A stretch of DNA of 64,000 bases from contig NC_041003.1 of assembly GCF_004193775.1 (NCBI RefSeq), positions 28,955,735 to 29,019,734 of the forward strand, in the 5' to 3' direction. Below are positions 22,302 through 32,743 of the stretch, one piece after another. Positions within the stretch are counted from its first letter, which is position 1. Each line of letters opens with the position of its first letter. The notes below the pieces were generated by a model. That model searched no databases, was not told the DNA's origin, and worked only from the letters and a program-made list of their open reading frames with translations. The translations under genes and the position numbers were made by a program. Origin of the DNA: Glycine soja (lineage: Eukaryota > Streptophyta > Magnoliopsida > Fabales > Fabaceae).

Positions 22302-23459
22302 CTAAGTTAGAATAATAACATATAATCTAAGAGGATGAAGGAGGCGGTGGTGGTGGATCAAAGCAAGTTCGGATGAAGGAGACATCTTCTTCAACTCTGG
22401 TGATCCTTGATTCCATAGCATCGAACCGCATGTCAACTTGCAATTCCATAGCATCAAACTTGTCACCAACAAAAGTCTGAAGTCCATCAAACTTGTCCAT
22501 AAGCCTTTGAAGAAGAGTGGAATTATCTTCAACTGGTAGGTGGCCTTGATCATCAGTGGGTGGAACGCCCTTTTTGACCCAAGACCATCACTCTCTTTCC
22601 GGTAACCAAAAGAAGCAATCACAGCAGCACCAATTAAAAAGGATCTCTTGATTGGAATATAAGATTCAGAATCAAGAGGAATTCCAAAATGACGAAGAAA
22701 GAGAGTAACAAGCTGTGGATATCGTAGTGGAGCATTTAATCGCAATGCCTTATGCATGCGATATCTGACTAAGTGTGCCCAGTCAAGTTGACGCCCTGTA
22801 TGAAAGGCCCACATGATAATTAGATCTTCCTCAGAAACCTGGGCAAGGTTGGAAGACCGTGGAAGCAGAATACGCACAATTAAATAGTGAAGGATGCGGC
22901 TTTCAAAAGCCAATGACCCGGCAAGAAGACGTCCGGTCATATCCGCATTATTGGTGCAAACCAATTGGCAGGCATCATGTGCAGAGAAATCAAATTTCCA
23001 GTCGTCATTCAGTGTACCTTCAAATGGTACACCGTCACTGGTTAATTTGGTTAAGTCATGGAAAAGGGGCTGGTCAATGACCATTTTTATCCCAAAAACC
23101 TCAGAAATCAGAGTGCAGTCTTGAATTTCAAGATTACAATAAAAAGCTTTAACCAATTCAGGATAAATAGGCAATTGTAATGACATAAAAGGTATAAGAC
23201 CTAAGTTCTGAATGGCTTGAATGCAATCAAAGGTTTCATCAGAAAAGAATTCCATATCAATAAACTTAGGGTCGATAATGGAACGAGATGAGAAAAGATT
23301 TGAGTATCGTTTCTGCTGTTCTTCGGAAGAAAACAATGGGGAAGAGGACAATGAGGGTGGAATTGGTGCTGTGGATGCGCTAGTGGCTCCGGAACGATGA
23401 GCTCTTGAAGTCGAAGCGGAGGCGGAAGAACCCTTTTGTTTCTTTGACGATTCTGCCAT
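22302..23459 (-). pseudogene. env-like / plant transposon-protein ORF of the Sirevirus (frameshifted near the end)
   Basis: A 385-codon frame starts with ATG at 23459. It has a serine/threonine-rich N-terminus (residues 2-45), then FSSEEQQKR and a long helical region with PELVKAFYCN (about residues 105-115) and DLIIMWAFHTG (about 213-223). I see no clear signal peptide or trans-membrane pair. Near 22575, in a run of A's (TCAAAAAGGGC), the frame breaks. The downstream frame then holds repeated FDAMEL/FDAMES motifs typical of a coiled coil and a PPPPPSSS end at a stop at 22327-22329, so a one-base deletion is likely. This is the 3' ORF of Sireviruses, called env-like; its role is not settled. 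Its N-terminal layout resembles the extra ORF of element 2. Confidence 0.8.
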
Positions 23460-23640
23460 TTGAAGGAGTTTTTGCAGATTTCAATCGGTGAAATCAAAAG
23501 AAAAATGAAAAAGAAGAAGATTTCAATTTACGGGAGTTGATTTGATGAAGAAATGAGTGAGATACGAAGGTTTGGAGGTTTGGGAATGGAGGAACGTCGC
23601 AAGAGAAAAGGGGCTGCACAGGGATGTCTGGAAAATGTGA

Positions 23641-23796
23641 TATTTATATAGCAGGACGCGTGGTAATCGATTACAAGTAATGGTAATCGATTACAGGAGG
23701 AGGCAGCCTACTGGTAATCGATTACATGAATATTGTAATCGATTACAGGCCATCTGTTCTAGTGTAATCGATTACAGTATTCATGTAATCGATTAC
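23641..23796 (-). promoter_or_regulatory. putative internal promoter of the env-like ORF: six GTAATCGATTAC palindromes plus TATA box
   Basis: Six perfect copies of GTAATCGATTAC lie at 23663, 23683, 23714, 23735, 23764 and 23785. On the minus strand they are followed by TATATAAATA (23641-23650), 182 bp before the env-like ATG. The same palindrome occurs six times in the LTR, also ahead of its TATA box. Promoter activity is inferred. Confidence 0.6.
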
Positions 23797-23956
23797 CAGA
23801 ACAAAAAATAGCCTTTTCCTAAAAGAAAAACTTATTTCTAAGTCTAAAAACTTATACTATCTTAATAATTAATTATACTAACAAAAAGTAAATTAAATTA
23901 AACAACACAAACGTCATACTCAATCAAAAACACAATCAATCATTCATAAAAAAAAA

Positions 23957-24561
23957 TTACCTATCCAAATCACTAAGGTCTAAAAGGCCTAATTCTCTTC
24001 TTATTGAAAAGAATATTTCTTTTGGGAGAGGTTTTGTAAAGATATCAGCAAGCAGATTCATTGTATCAACAAACTCTAATATACAATCTCCCTTTAGGAC
24101 ATGATCTCTAAGAAAATGGTGCCTAATTTCTATATGTTTGGTTCTAGAGTGTTGAACAGGGTTTTTGGATAGATTTATGGCACTAGTATTATCACACCTA
24201 ATTGGTATACGATTAAGAAGGATGCCATAGTCAGATAATTGTTGCTTCATCCATAAAATCTATGCACAACAACTGCCGGTAGAAATATATTCCGCTTCAG
24301 CAGTGGATAAAGCAACACTGTTTTGTTTCTTACTATGCCATGAGACAAGAGCGGATCCAATGAATTGACAAGTTCCACTTGTACTTTTTCTATCAGTTTT
24401 AGATCCGGCAAAGTCAGAATCAGAATATCCTATTAAGTTACATGTTGAGTTCTTAGGATACCATAATCCTAAATTTATTGTACCTAATAGATATCTCATG
24501 ATTCTCTTAACTCCACTCAAATGTGATTGTTTGGGGTTGGATTGAAACCTAGCACACATGC
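23957..24561 (-). pseudogene. RNase H end of Sirevirus pol (one nonsense codon; RT missing)
   Basis: The frame is continuous from the foreign LTR edge at 24561 to TAA at 23957, apart from TAG 24260-24262 (glutamine expected, CAG to TAG). It begins at MCARFQSNP, the end of the RT region in copia pol. It holds RNase H landmarks GYSDSDFAGSKTDRKS, ALSTAEAEY, CDNTSAI and HIEIRHHFLRD. The normal upstream RT domain, with its YVDD box, is absent because an Ogre/Tat LTR and a deletion lie there. The end is followed by 500 bp of spacer before the env-like ATG. Confidence 0.9.
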
Positions 24562-26424
24562 TGTCGCAACCTACCCTTCGGCGGGAGGGCGACGCGTGAC
24601 TCGCGGGATGCGTGTTCCACGAAAGGAATACGCGCGGAGTCGCCACCAACGTTTATTTGAGGAAAACGTCGGAAAAATCGGAAAAGACGTGATCTACGAA
24701 CTTTTTAGTGAAAGGTTCGGGAGTTGTATTTACGCACGGGGAAGGTATTAGCACCCCACACGTCCGTCCCAAGGGACGGCAGCCTTTAATCGAATGTGCA
24801 AACATGACTTTGATTTTTATGTTCCCTTTTATATCCTTATATCCTTTATACCCTTTTTATATTTTTCCTTTTTTGTGGTCGACAAGGGTGTTTCCCTTTG
24901 CTCCTACGTATTCCCCAATTGCGATGAAGAAATCAGACCTACGTAGTTCTTTCGGAACAAAGTGTTTGGTTAAGTTGTTTTTGTCTTTTTTTGCAAAATA
25001 TGTTTTTATTGAACAAAAGGTCATTTAAGGTGTTGGACCATTAAACGGTCTTTTGATTTTGAAAGGAGAGAAACGTTAAGGCGTTGGACCATTAACGATC
25101 TCTTGTTTTTGAAAGGAGAGAAACGTTAAGGCATTGGACCATTAACGATCTCTTGGGGTGGTCGACAAAAGCGGGGCTTTTGCTCCTACGTATCCTTAAT
25201 TGCGATGAGAAAATCAGACCTACGTAGTTCTTTTTTATCAAGTGATCCTTTTTTACTTAAGAGGTGATCATTTTAAGGCGTTGGACCTTGAAAATGATCC
25301 ATTTTACTTAGTAAGAAATTGAAATGACAAACTTCAAAAACCTATTTTTGGTGGACGAGCTTGACTAGGCGAGTTTGATTTTAGCCTTAGTTTCACCTTA
25401 GTTATTAGTCAATTCGATTAAGAATGAGAAATCCCAAAGAGAAAACGTCCGATTGATTTTCCGCTTTATTTTACTAAAAAAGATGTTTTTTGATTATTAT
25501 ATTATTTTTTACCTCTTTTTTATTTCCAACGTGGTTACGGCACGACCGAACGGTCGGAATTCATTTTAACCAAAGTTTACGGATCAAACAATTCAAACGT
25601 TCGGTGGAAATTTATTTTATTTTTAAGTTAAGCGAGAAATGACTTAAGTAAAATGGCTTAAGCACGTCAACAGGGGGTATAAAAAGTAAACAAAACGAGA
25701 ATAAAAATGCACGAAACACAATGTAGACCACTATGGGTACATAGAATGAATCGAAAAGCTTGGTTCAAGGTACTTACCCGTTAAAGATCGAAGAACGATG
25801 AAGAACGAATGAAGAACGTCGAAGAACGGTTGAAACCTTTGCGAAATTCCTCACGGAAAAACGTTACGGAAACGTTTCGGAAGCGCCTCGGCTTAGATTT
25901 TCTTCACGGAAACAATTTTTCCAAGCAAATTGGAAAGAGAGAGAAATGCCTAAGGGGCTGAACCCTTTTCTTCTTCACTTCCTCCCCTATTTATAGCAAA
26001 ATAGGAGAGGTGGTTGTCGCCCAGCTCGCCCAGGCGAGCTCAGCTCGCCCAGGCGAGCCAGGTTGCTTCCTCCAGAAGCAACAGCCTTTTGGAGGAATAT
26101 TCTGGAGGGCCCAAGTGGGCCTGGGTGCTATTTGCACCCCCATTTTTAATAAGTACACCCCCCTCTGCTTTTTTTGGTGATTCTTTTTTCGTAAAGTTAC
26201 GGAAACTTACGAATTTCGTAACGATACTCGTTTTCTTTCCGTAATGTTACGGAACCTTGCGGATTACATAATCATCCCCTTTTTGACTTACGGAATGTTA
26301 CGGAACCTCACTTAATTATGCAACGATGCTTCCATTTGATTTCCGGTGTGTCACGGAAACTTACGGATTGTGCATCAATATTTTTTTTGGTTTTTCGGCA
26401 TGTCCTGGAATTTTCACAAATTGC
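24562..26424 (-). mobile_element. Ogre/Tat LTR fragment inside the Sirevirus
   Basis: On plus it starts with the complete LTR end TGTCGCAACC and runs to ATTGC at 26420-26424. Comparison with the solo LTR at 32744 shows that the last 89 bp of the other end are missing. The LTR has extra internal duplication, with two TACGTA modules (24895-24950 and 25163-25235), and a doubled CTCGCCCAGGCGAG palindrome (26022-26062). No target duplication can be seen because one side is deleted. Confidence 0.9.
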
Positions 26425-27934
26425 ATAAATCTTTAAGAGAATGTCTAGTTGTTACCCCTTTTGATATATCACCAATAATGTTGTCGAGGGGATGATCTCT
26501 TGAGGCTTTCCATTCTCTTGGAAGTTCATTATTTCCTCTAGCCCCATTATCTTGAGAATCCTCATTGCTTCCTTCATCTTTTTCTTTAGAGTCATTTCCA
26601 TGAATATGTGTATCTTCTAAGGAATCTGAAATATCATCTAAAAAATCCTTCCTTGGAAGAATGGCATTAGACTCATCAAAGGAAACATGTATAGACTCTT
26701 CAATTGTCATTGTTCTTTTATTATATATTCTATAAGCTTTACTATGCAGAGAATATCCAAGGAAAATACCTTCATCTGACTTAGCATCAAATTTTCCTAA
26801 GTTATCTTTTCCATTATTCAATACAAAACATTTACAACCAAAGATATGAAGATGTGAGATGTTTGGTTTTCTGCCATTGAACAATTCATATGGAGTTTTC
26901 TTTAAAATGGGTCTTATTAAAGCCCTATTTAAAATGTAGCATGCAGTGTTAACGGCTTCAGCCCAAAAGTATTTTGGAAGAAGAGTATCATTTAATAAAG
27001 TTCTAGCAATCTCTTCCAAAGATCTATTTTTCCTTTCAACAACACCATTTTGTTGAGGGGTTCTTGGTGCAGAAAAGTTATGCTCAATCCCATGCTTATC
27101 ACAAAATAATTCAAATTTTTTATTTTCAAACTCACCCCCATGATCACTCCTAATAGATATAATCTTTAGATTTTTCTTATTTTGAATGATTTTTGCAAGT
27201 TTTCTAAATGCTTGAAATGCATCATTCTTATGAGTGATAAAAAGAGTCCATGTGTATCTAGAATAATCATCAACTATAACAAGAGCATAGTAACTTCCTC
27301 CAAAACTCATGATTCTGGAAGGACCAAACAAATCTATATGAAGTAATTGTAAGGGTTGAGTAGTTGAAACAATGTTTTTAGATTTGAAAGAAACTCTAGT
27401 TTGTTTTCCCTTTTGGCATGCATCACATAGCCTATCTTTTTCAAATCTTAGTTTTGGCAAACCAACAACTAAATCTTTTGATATTAATCTATTTAAGTGT
27501 TCCATGTTTATATGTGCAATCCGTTTATGCCACAACCATGGATCATCATCTTTACTAAGAAAACATTTATTATTATCTAGTTTTTGACTTAAGTCTATCA
27601 TGTAAACATTGTTGACTCTAAACCCTATATATTTTATATTCATATCATGTTTATGTTCAATGACACACTTTTGAGAATCAAATGATACCAGATAGCCTTT
27701 GTCACATAATTGACTCACACTAAGCAGACTATGTTTAAGACCTTCAACAAGTAGAACATTTTCAATGGAGGTTGAAGCATTTGTACCTATTTTTCCAACT
27801 CCAAAAATTCTACCTTTGTTGTTGTCACCATAAGTTACATGTCCGCTTTTCTTGGGAGAGATATGTATGAATTTTGATTTGTCTCCCGTCATATGTTTTG
27901 AGCATCCGCTATCTATGTACCACTTTTTCCTCAA
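26425..27934 (-). pseudogene. protease and integrase part of Sirevirus pol, cut off by a foreign LTR
   Basis: The frame begins close to the gag stop and has, in order: the aspartic protease active site WYIDSGCSKH (first residues), the GAG-pre-integrase zinc-binding part with H-x3-H in WLWHKRIAH and CDACQKGK, and the integrase core with acidic residues in LLHIDLFGP, IRSDHGGEF and NGVVERKNR. A copia-type C-terminal region ends in GVTTRHSLKDLC. There the reading runs into the LTR fragment and stops by chance. The integrase core appears intact, but without RT the protein is useless alone. A stop and a frame change separate it from gag. Confidence 0.92.
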
Positions 27935-27948
27935 GGGTTCCTACAAAA

Positions 27949-29658
27949 TCAAGGTTGTAACTTAGGTACCCAAACTTTATTGGGTCCTTGTGTGTTAATA
28001 TGAATAAAGGATCCTTTTGGGACCCAAATCATTTTAATATTGTTACAATTCCTTCTAAAATAGCATGTAGATGTTCCATGCCCTTTTCTTCCACAGTAAA
28101 AACATGTGATAGAACTAGAATTATATTTTTGTGTGGAAGTAGAGAAGTTTTTATGAAATTTTTGTTGTTTTTCAGATTTATATCCTAGTCCAGCCTTATT
28201 AGAGACATGTCTTTGTTTTCCTAATATGACATCTAAATTATTTTTACTATAAGTAAATTTTACAAGTGAATTTTTCAACTCTTTGATTTCTTTTTCATAC
28301 TTTTCAAAACAACTACAAGAATCTGACATTTTCTTGTTAGAAATAGTAGAGATATGAACTTTTTCATTTGGTTTAGAAATTGAGACTTCATTTCTAAGAT
28401 GATATAATTCTTTGTTTAATTTTAAAATTTCATTTTCTAAATTTGAAATTGTTTTCTTTGAAGATGAAACTAACTTTGCAAGTTTAATTGACTCTTTATG
28501 CAAATCAGCAAATGCATCTTGCAATTCATCAAAAGAAATAGATAAATTGTTTGAAGATGTTACCTCTTCATCACTTTCATAACTTTTTGCCATAAGGCAG
28601 AGGTTTATTTCTTCATTTTCTGAATCTTCAGAAGATTCCATATCGTTTTCATCCCATGTGATGTATGCTTTCTTCAATTTCTTTTCATTAATATTTTTCT
28701 TTTCAAACTTCTCCATCTTTTTCTTGAAGATGGGACAATCAACCCTCAGATGTCTAGGTTGATTGCACTCAAAGCATTTTAGAGTAGAGGATGAAGTTTC
28801 TGTCCTTCTTTTAGGTTTAAAATTGGGTCGCTTTTGATTTCCTCTGACTCTCAGAAACTTGTTGAATCTTTTTACAAACAGACTAATATCTTCATCATTA
28901 TCCAAGTCAATTGAATCTTCTTTATCACTGTCTTCTTGGATTGCAGATGAGGCTTTAAGAGCAATTCCTTTCTTCTTCTTATCAGTTTCTTCATGCTGAT
29001 TTAATCTTAGTAATTCCATTTCATGCTCCTGCAATTTTCCAAATAATGTAGCAAGAGACATACTAGATAAATCTTGAGATTCTGTGATGGCTGTTACTTT
29101 TGGTTGCCATTCTCTATTAAGACATCTTAAGACTTTATTTACTAGATCTTCATTTTGAAAAGTTTTTCCTAGAGATGCAAGATGATTAACTATGTGTGTG
29201 AACCTCTTTTGCATGTCTTGTATACTTTCATTTACATTCATCCTAAAAAGTTCATACTCACGAGTTAAAGTGTTTATCCTAGATCTTTTAACATCTGTTG
29301 TTCCTTCATGTGTTACTTGTAGTGTATCCCACATATCCTTAGCACTTTTACAATTTGAAACCCTAAAGTATTCATTTATTCCTAAGGCAGATGTAATAAT
29401 ATTTTTGGCCTTTAAATTATATTGTACTAATCTTCTTTCTTCCTCAGTCCAATCTGCTCTAGGTTTTTCTATTGTTGCACTTCCGGCTATTATAGAGGGA
29501 ACATAAGGTCCTTGTTCTATGGCTTCCCAAATATTTAAATCTATTGCCTCTATAAAGATTTGTATGCGGGTTTTCCAGTAGTGGTAACCCACTCCATTAA
29601 AGATGGGAGGTCTATTTATAGAATTTCCCTCGGGAAACAAGTAGTTTGATGAGGCCAT
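27949..29658 (-). CDS. Sirevirus gag (nucleocapsid precursor)
   Basis: A 569-codon frame starts with ATG at 29658, 50 bp inside the 5' LTR, and appears uninterrupted. The N-terminal half is the copia-type gag domain (PPIFNGVGYHYWKTR near residue 20, and WDTLQVTHEGT near 110). Two C-x2-C-x4-H-x4-C zinc knuckles follow: CFECNQPRHLRVDC around residue 297-310, which lacks the usual glycine, and CFYCGRKGHGTSTC near 520-535. Between them are acidic stretches and a leucine-rich probable coiled coil. Such a long gag with two knuckles fits Sireviruses. It would coat the element RNA. This is the only apparently intact long frame in the element. Confidence 0.9.
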   Translation of the reverse strand: MASSNYLFPEGNSINRPPIFNGVGYHYWKTRIQIFIEAIDLNIWEAIEQGPYVPSIIAGSATIEKPRADWTEEERRLVQYNLKAKNIITSALGINEYFRVSNCKSAKDMWDTLQVTHEGTTDVKRSRINTLTREYELFRMNVNESIQDMQKRFTHIVNHLASLGKTFQNEDLVNKVLRCLNREWQPKVTAITESQDLSSMSLATLFGKLQEHEMELLRLNQHEETDKKKKGIALKASSAIQEDSDKEDSIDLDNDEDISLFVKRFNKFLRVRGNQKRPNFKPKRRTETSSSTLKCFECNQPRHLRVDCPIFKKKMEKFEKKNINEKKLKKAYITWDENDMESSEDSENEEINLCLMAKSYESDEEVTSSNNLSISFDELQDAFADLHKESIKLAKLVSSSKKTISNLENEILKLNKELYHLRNEVSISKPNEKVHISTISNKKMSDSCSCFEKYEKEIKELKNSLVKFTYSKNNLDVILGKQRHVSNKAGLGYKSEKQQKFHKNFSTSTQKYNSSSITCFYCGRKGHGTSTCYFRRNCNNIKMIWVPKGSFIHINTQGPNKVWVPKLQP

Positions 29659-29694
29659 AATTCTTGAAGCTTCTAAACTTTATACAAGAATGAA

Positions 29695-29706
29695 GCTCTG
29701 ATACCA
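29695..29706 (-). other. primer-binding site of the Sirevirus (initiator tRNA-Met type)
   Basis: On the minus strand TGGTATCAGAGC follows the LTR end CCAACA after two bases. This is the well-known plant primer site complementary to the 3' end of initiator methionine tRNA. Confidence 0.9.
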
Positions 29707-29708
29707 CT

Positions 29709-30802
29709 TGTTGGACAAGTGGCCTCAGATATCTTAAGAAGGGGGGGGTTGAATTAAGATATTACAACTTATTTCCCCAATTAAAATTCTATTTCACTTT
29801 CTATTCAAGTTATAAATTTCCTTAATAATGAATTTCTTAAATATTGATTCAAATAGAAAAATTTGAATATGAATATAAAGCAATAATAAATAAAGGAGTT
29901 TAAGGGAAGAGAAAATGCAAACTCAGATTTATACTGGTTCGGCCACACCCTTGTGCCTACGTCCAGTCCCCAAGCAACCCGCTTGAGAGTTCCACTATCT
30001 TGTAAATTCCTTTTACAAGTTCTAAACACACAAGGACAACCCTTCCTTTGTGTTTAGAATTCTTTCACAACAAGAGACCCTCGGTCTCTTAATCCCTTTT
30101 CAGAATGAAGAAGAAGAGAAGAAGAAATCTCTCTTGAAAGAGATAGATTTGAACAATTTGAGCACTCAAATAATTCCTTATTGAATCACAAGTAATTTGG
30201 CCAAGGAATTTGTAAGAGGATAAAACGATTTTTCTTTATAAGAGGATAAGACCTTTTTGTTCTGAAAAACTCTTAGCAAATTCATGTCTCAAGTCACATA
30301 TATATAGGCCTTTGATAGCCATTCAAGAACCACATAAAAAGATGTGACTGTTGAGAATATTTTATGAAAAACTTCTCTGGTAATCAATTACAGTATGTGT
30401 GTAATCGATTACAAGCTTTAAAATTTGAATTAAAAATGTTCAATAACTGCTGGTAATCGATTACCATATATGTGTAATTGATTACACAGTACAAATTTTG
30501 AATTCAAATTTAATAGTTGTTGTAAATAGTTTTTGGCCACTGGTAATCGATTACATCCTCTGGTAATCGATTACCAGAGAGTAAATCTGTTGAAAAAACC
30601 TTTTTAACTTAGATTTCTTGGCCAAACCTTTTGCGACTTCAATTGGAATTCCCTTCCTATTTAATATACCCTTCCTAAGACTCTAGAGACTGTCTTGATC
30701 ATTTATCTTGAATATCTTTGTCTTGAATAAATCCTTGAGAAGCATGTGATTCATGTAATCCTTTGGCATCATCAAAACATTCAGCTTGATCCTTTGTCTA
30801 CA
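29709..30802 (-). mobile_element. 5' LTR of the Sirevirus
   Basis: On plus it starts TGTTGGACAAGTGGCC and ends TTTGTCTACA. Two of the six palindromes present in the 3' LTR are mutated here (TAATCAATTA and TAATTGATTA). The TATA box TATATATA is at 30299-30306. Confidence 0.95.
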
Positions 30803-31442
30803 TAGTCAACCCAGTGTTTCCAAAATATGTTCTTTTATCAATTTGTGCATTCATCCGAGTCTATTTTTGGGTGTTCAGGAAAATTCTCACAACGTTCACC
30901 CTTTAGGTGTATACACATTTTTTTCAAAAACTGGTTATGATCAGTGAATTTTTTTCAAAGAAAACTTGGAAGTTATCTCTCTTCACAGGCATGTTGTTTT
31001 TTAGCTAGACAACTTTTTATTTTTATCTATTTTCTTTTTTTTTCTTCCTTCTTTTTCTTTTCTTACTTGCTCTCTTTTCCTTTTCCTCTTTTTTTCTTTT
31101 TTAAGTTATTTATCATTTGTTCATTTCCTCTCTCTTTTTTTTCTTTTTTCTCTTTTTCTCTCTGAAAAGGTCGTGCGAACGAGGGCACACACTACCTACT
31201 TACGTCTAACCACAAGGTAAACGAAAAACGCACGAAATAGTAAGTCGCAAAAACGGTGACGAAATAACTGAGAGCCATAACGCCAAAAATTTCTAACAGA
31301 GACGAACAATAATGATAGTAATGTTAGTAACCATATGAACAAAAACATAAAATAGTAATGTCAACAGCAATATAGACAATAACAAAAAACGTCAATGGCA
31401 AACTAACAAAAAAATGTCAATAAAAAGGTGCGATGACCTCGG
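30803..31442 (-). other. 3' region of element 2 between Sirevirus and extra ORF, no gene
   Basis: It starts with the TAGTC duplication and continues element 2 sequence matching element 1 near 9790-9930 in reverse. Bases 31010-31160 are T-rich, the complement of the A-rich block of element 1. Nothing else is recognised. Confidence 0.75.
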
Positions 31443-32693
31443 TCACGTGGCTCCGTTTCTTCCTAAGAAACCGAGCAAGTTCGTCATCTCCTCATCCATA
31501 CGGGCCTCCTCTGCATCGCCGGGGGATCCTACAGGCACCTCCCCTGCCTGGGCCTCGGGCCAATCTCCGGGCCATGCGACCTCAGCCCTAAACTGCTCTG
31601 GAGTAGGGCACGCAAAAGGAGCAAAACCCTACCCATGCTGACTGAGGCTGAGCTAGTAGAGGCACTCATGTATCTGCACCTGCCCCCGGTGGTTGGCCGC
31701 CTGCAGGCAAACCAAGTGCTGTAGATAACGCTCCATGCCTAGTGACCCAGCGGGATCAGCTTGATGAGGTGGTAGCGGTGCGTCTGCGGCCTGAGGTGCA
31801 TCACCCTACGCCTGCCTAGGCATGCAATACTTCTCAATGAAGGCCAGGGTGATCGGCGGTCGGATCACCTTACTAGGGGTGACGGGAACCCCAAATGACT
31901 GGCAGAGGCCCATGATCAATTCCTGAAACCCCAGGGCCCTGTTAGACTTATTCGGGTCTAGAGGGTGCCTGGTGGGTGGCATACCTGCAAATAAATAGAT
32001 GGTGTCAGCAATCAACTGAGCCACGTGGACGCTCATCCGTGTTAGGATGGCATACACTAGCTGACACTTTGGCAGAGGGAGATCAGAGTTATGATCACTA
32101 GGAAAGACATTGTTGAGCAGCAATGTCATCCACATCTGGGTCAAGATGGTCATGCTGGTGCACATGATCCGCACCCGCCTCCCTGCAGCGGTCCAGGCGA
32201 AATCATGCCTCGGTGTGCATAACAGCTGGGCAATGGCCTCCTCGTCGAACCCATCGGCCCTATTCCTCCTCTGACTGAACTCGCACTCCTGGCCTTCCTC
32301 CAACATTAGCAGATCACCCAGGAACTGGCTGAGGGCATCCGCGTCAAAGGGAATCCACTGACCCCTCACCCATGACCGCATGTCTCACACTCCCTCTTCT
32401 GTGGGCCAAGCATTAGCATAAAACTCCAGGACTATCTCAGGGTCAAACTTAGCCATGGGAGTCACCAACGACGTCCAATGCCGGTGAGCTATCTCTTCCT
32501 AAAAATCCGTGTACTCATCCTCCCTGAGCTGGACGCGTCTCTCTCTTTGGAACGACCATCCTTTGATGGCCTCGAAGCGTTGTTGGTGCTCGGCGCTCCT
32601 GAAATGGTGGCTATCAAACTCGGGGGCGGCACTGGTCCCTTCAGCCGCGACGTCCCTCCTAGATCTCTTCGCGGAAAGCTTTTTCGGAGCCAT
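31443..32693 (-). pseudogene. extra 3' ORF (env-like / plant transposon-protein type) of element 2, several stops
   Basis: A single frame of 417 codons starts with ATG at 32693 (MAPKKLSAKRSRRD, basic start). It ends TGA 31443-31445. It is broken by TAG 32499-32501, TGA 32382-32384, TAG 31806-31808 and further stops in the last third. Landmarks are FRSAEHQQRFEA near residue 31, FDPEIVLEFYANA near 85, RRVRIM, LPLPKCQLVYAIL, VAQLIADTIY and KSNRALGFQE. The first two resemble FSSEEQQKR and PELVKAFYCN of the Sirevirus env-like ORF. A degraded copy is at 8345-9206 in element 1. Function is unknown; it lies well downstream of pol, as the third ORF of such elements does. Confidence 0.8.
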
Positions 32694-32743
32694 TTCCTAC
32701 GAGGACAAACATTTGGAAAGTTAATTTACAAGGAAATACCAAT

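Larger units (their letters stand above)
20792..30802 (-). mobile_element. Sirevirus (Ty1/copia, SIRE1/Maximus-like), full-length ends, RT replaced by foreign LTR
   Basis: LTRs of about 1093 bp (20792-21884 and 29709-30802) differ at roughly two dozen sites (about 2%). They are flanked by a perfect TAGTC duplication (20787-20791, 30803-30807) exactly within element 2 sequence. An initiator-methionine tRNA primer site and a polypurine tract (complement of ATCTCCCCCTTTTTGATG, 21885 on) are present. Minus-strand order: gag, protease-integrase, [Ogre/Tat LTR fragment in place of RT], RNase H, spacer with palindromes, env-like ORF. The env-like 3' ORF and large size mark it as a Sirevirus. It cannot replicate by itself. 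Confidence 0.95.

Noticed and set aside
22859..23124. Plus-strand frames over the env-like ORF
   Set aside because: Antisense shadows of the minus-strand ORF.
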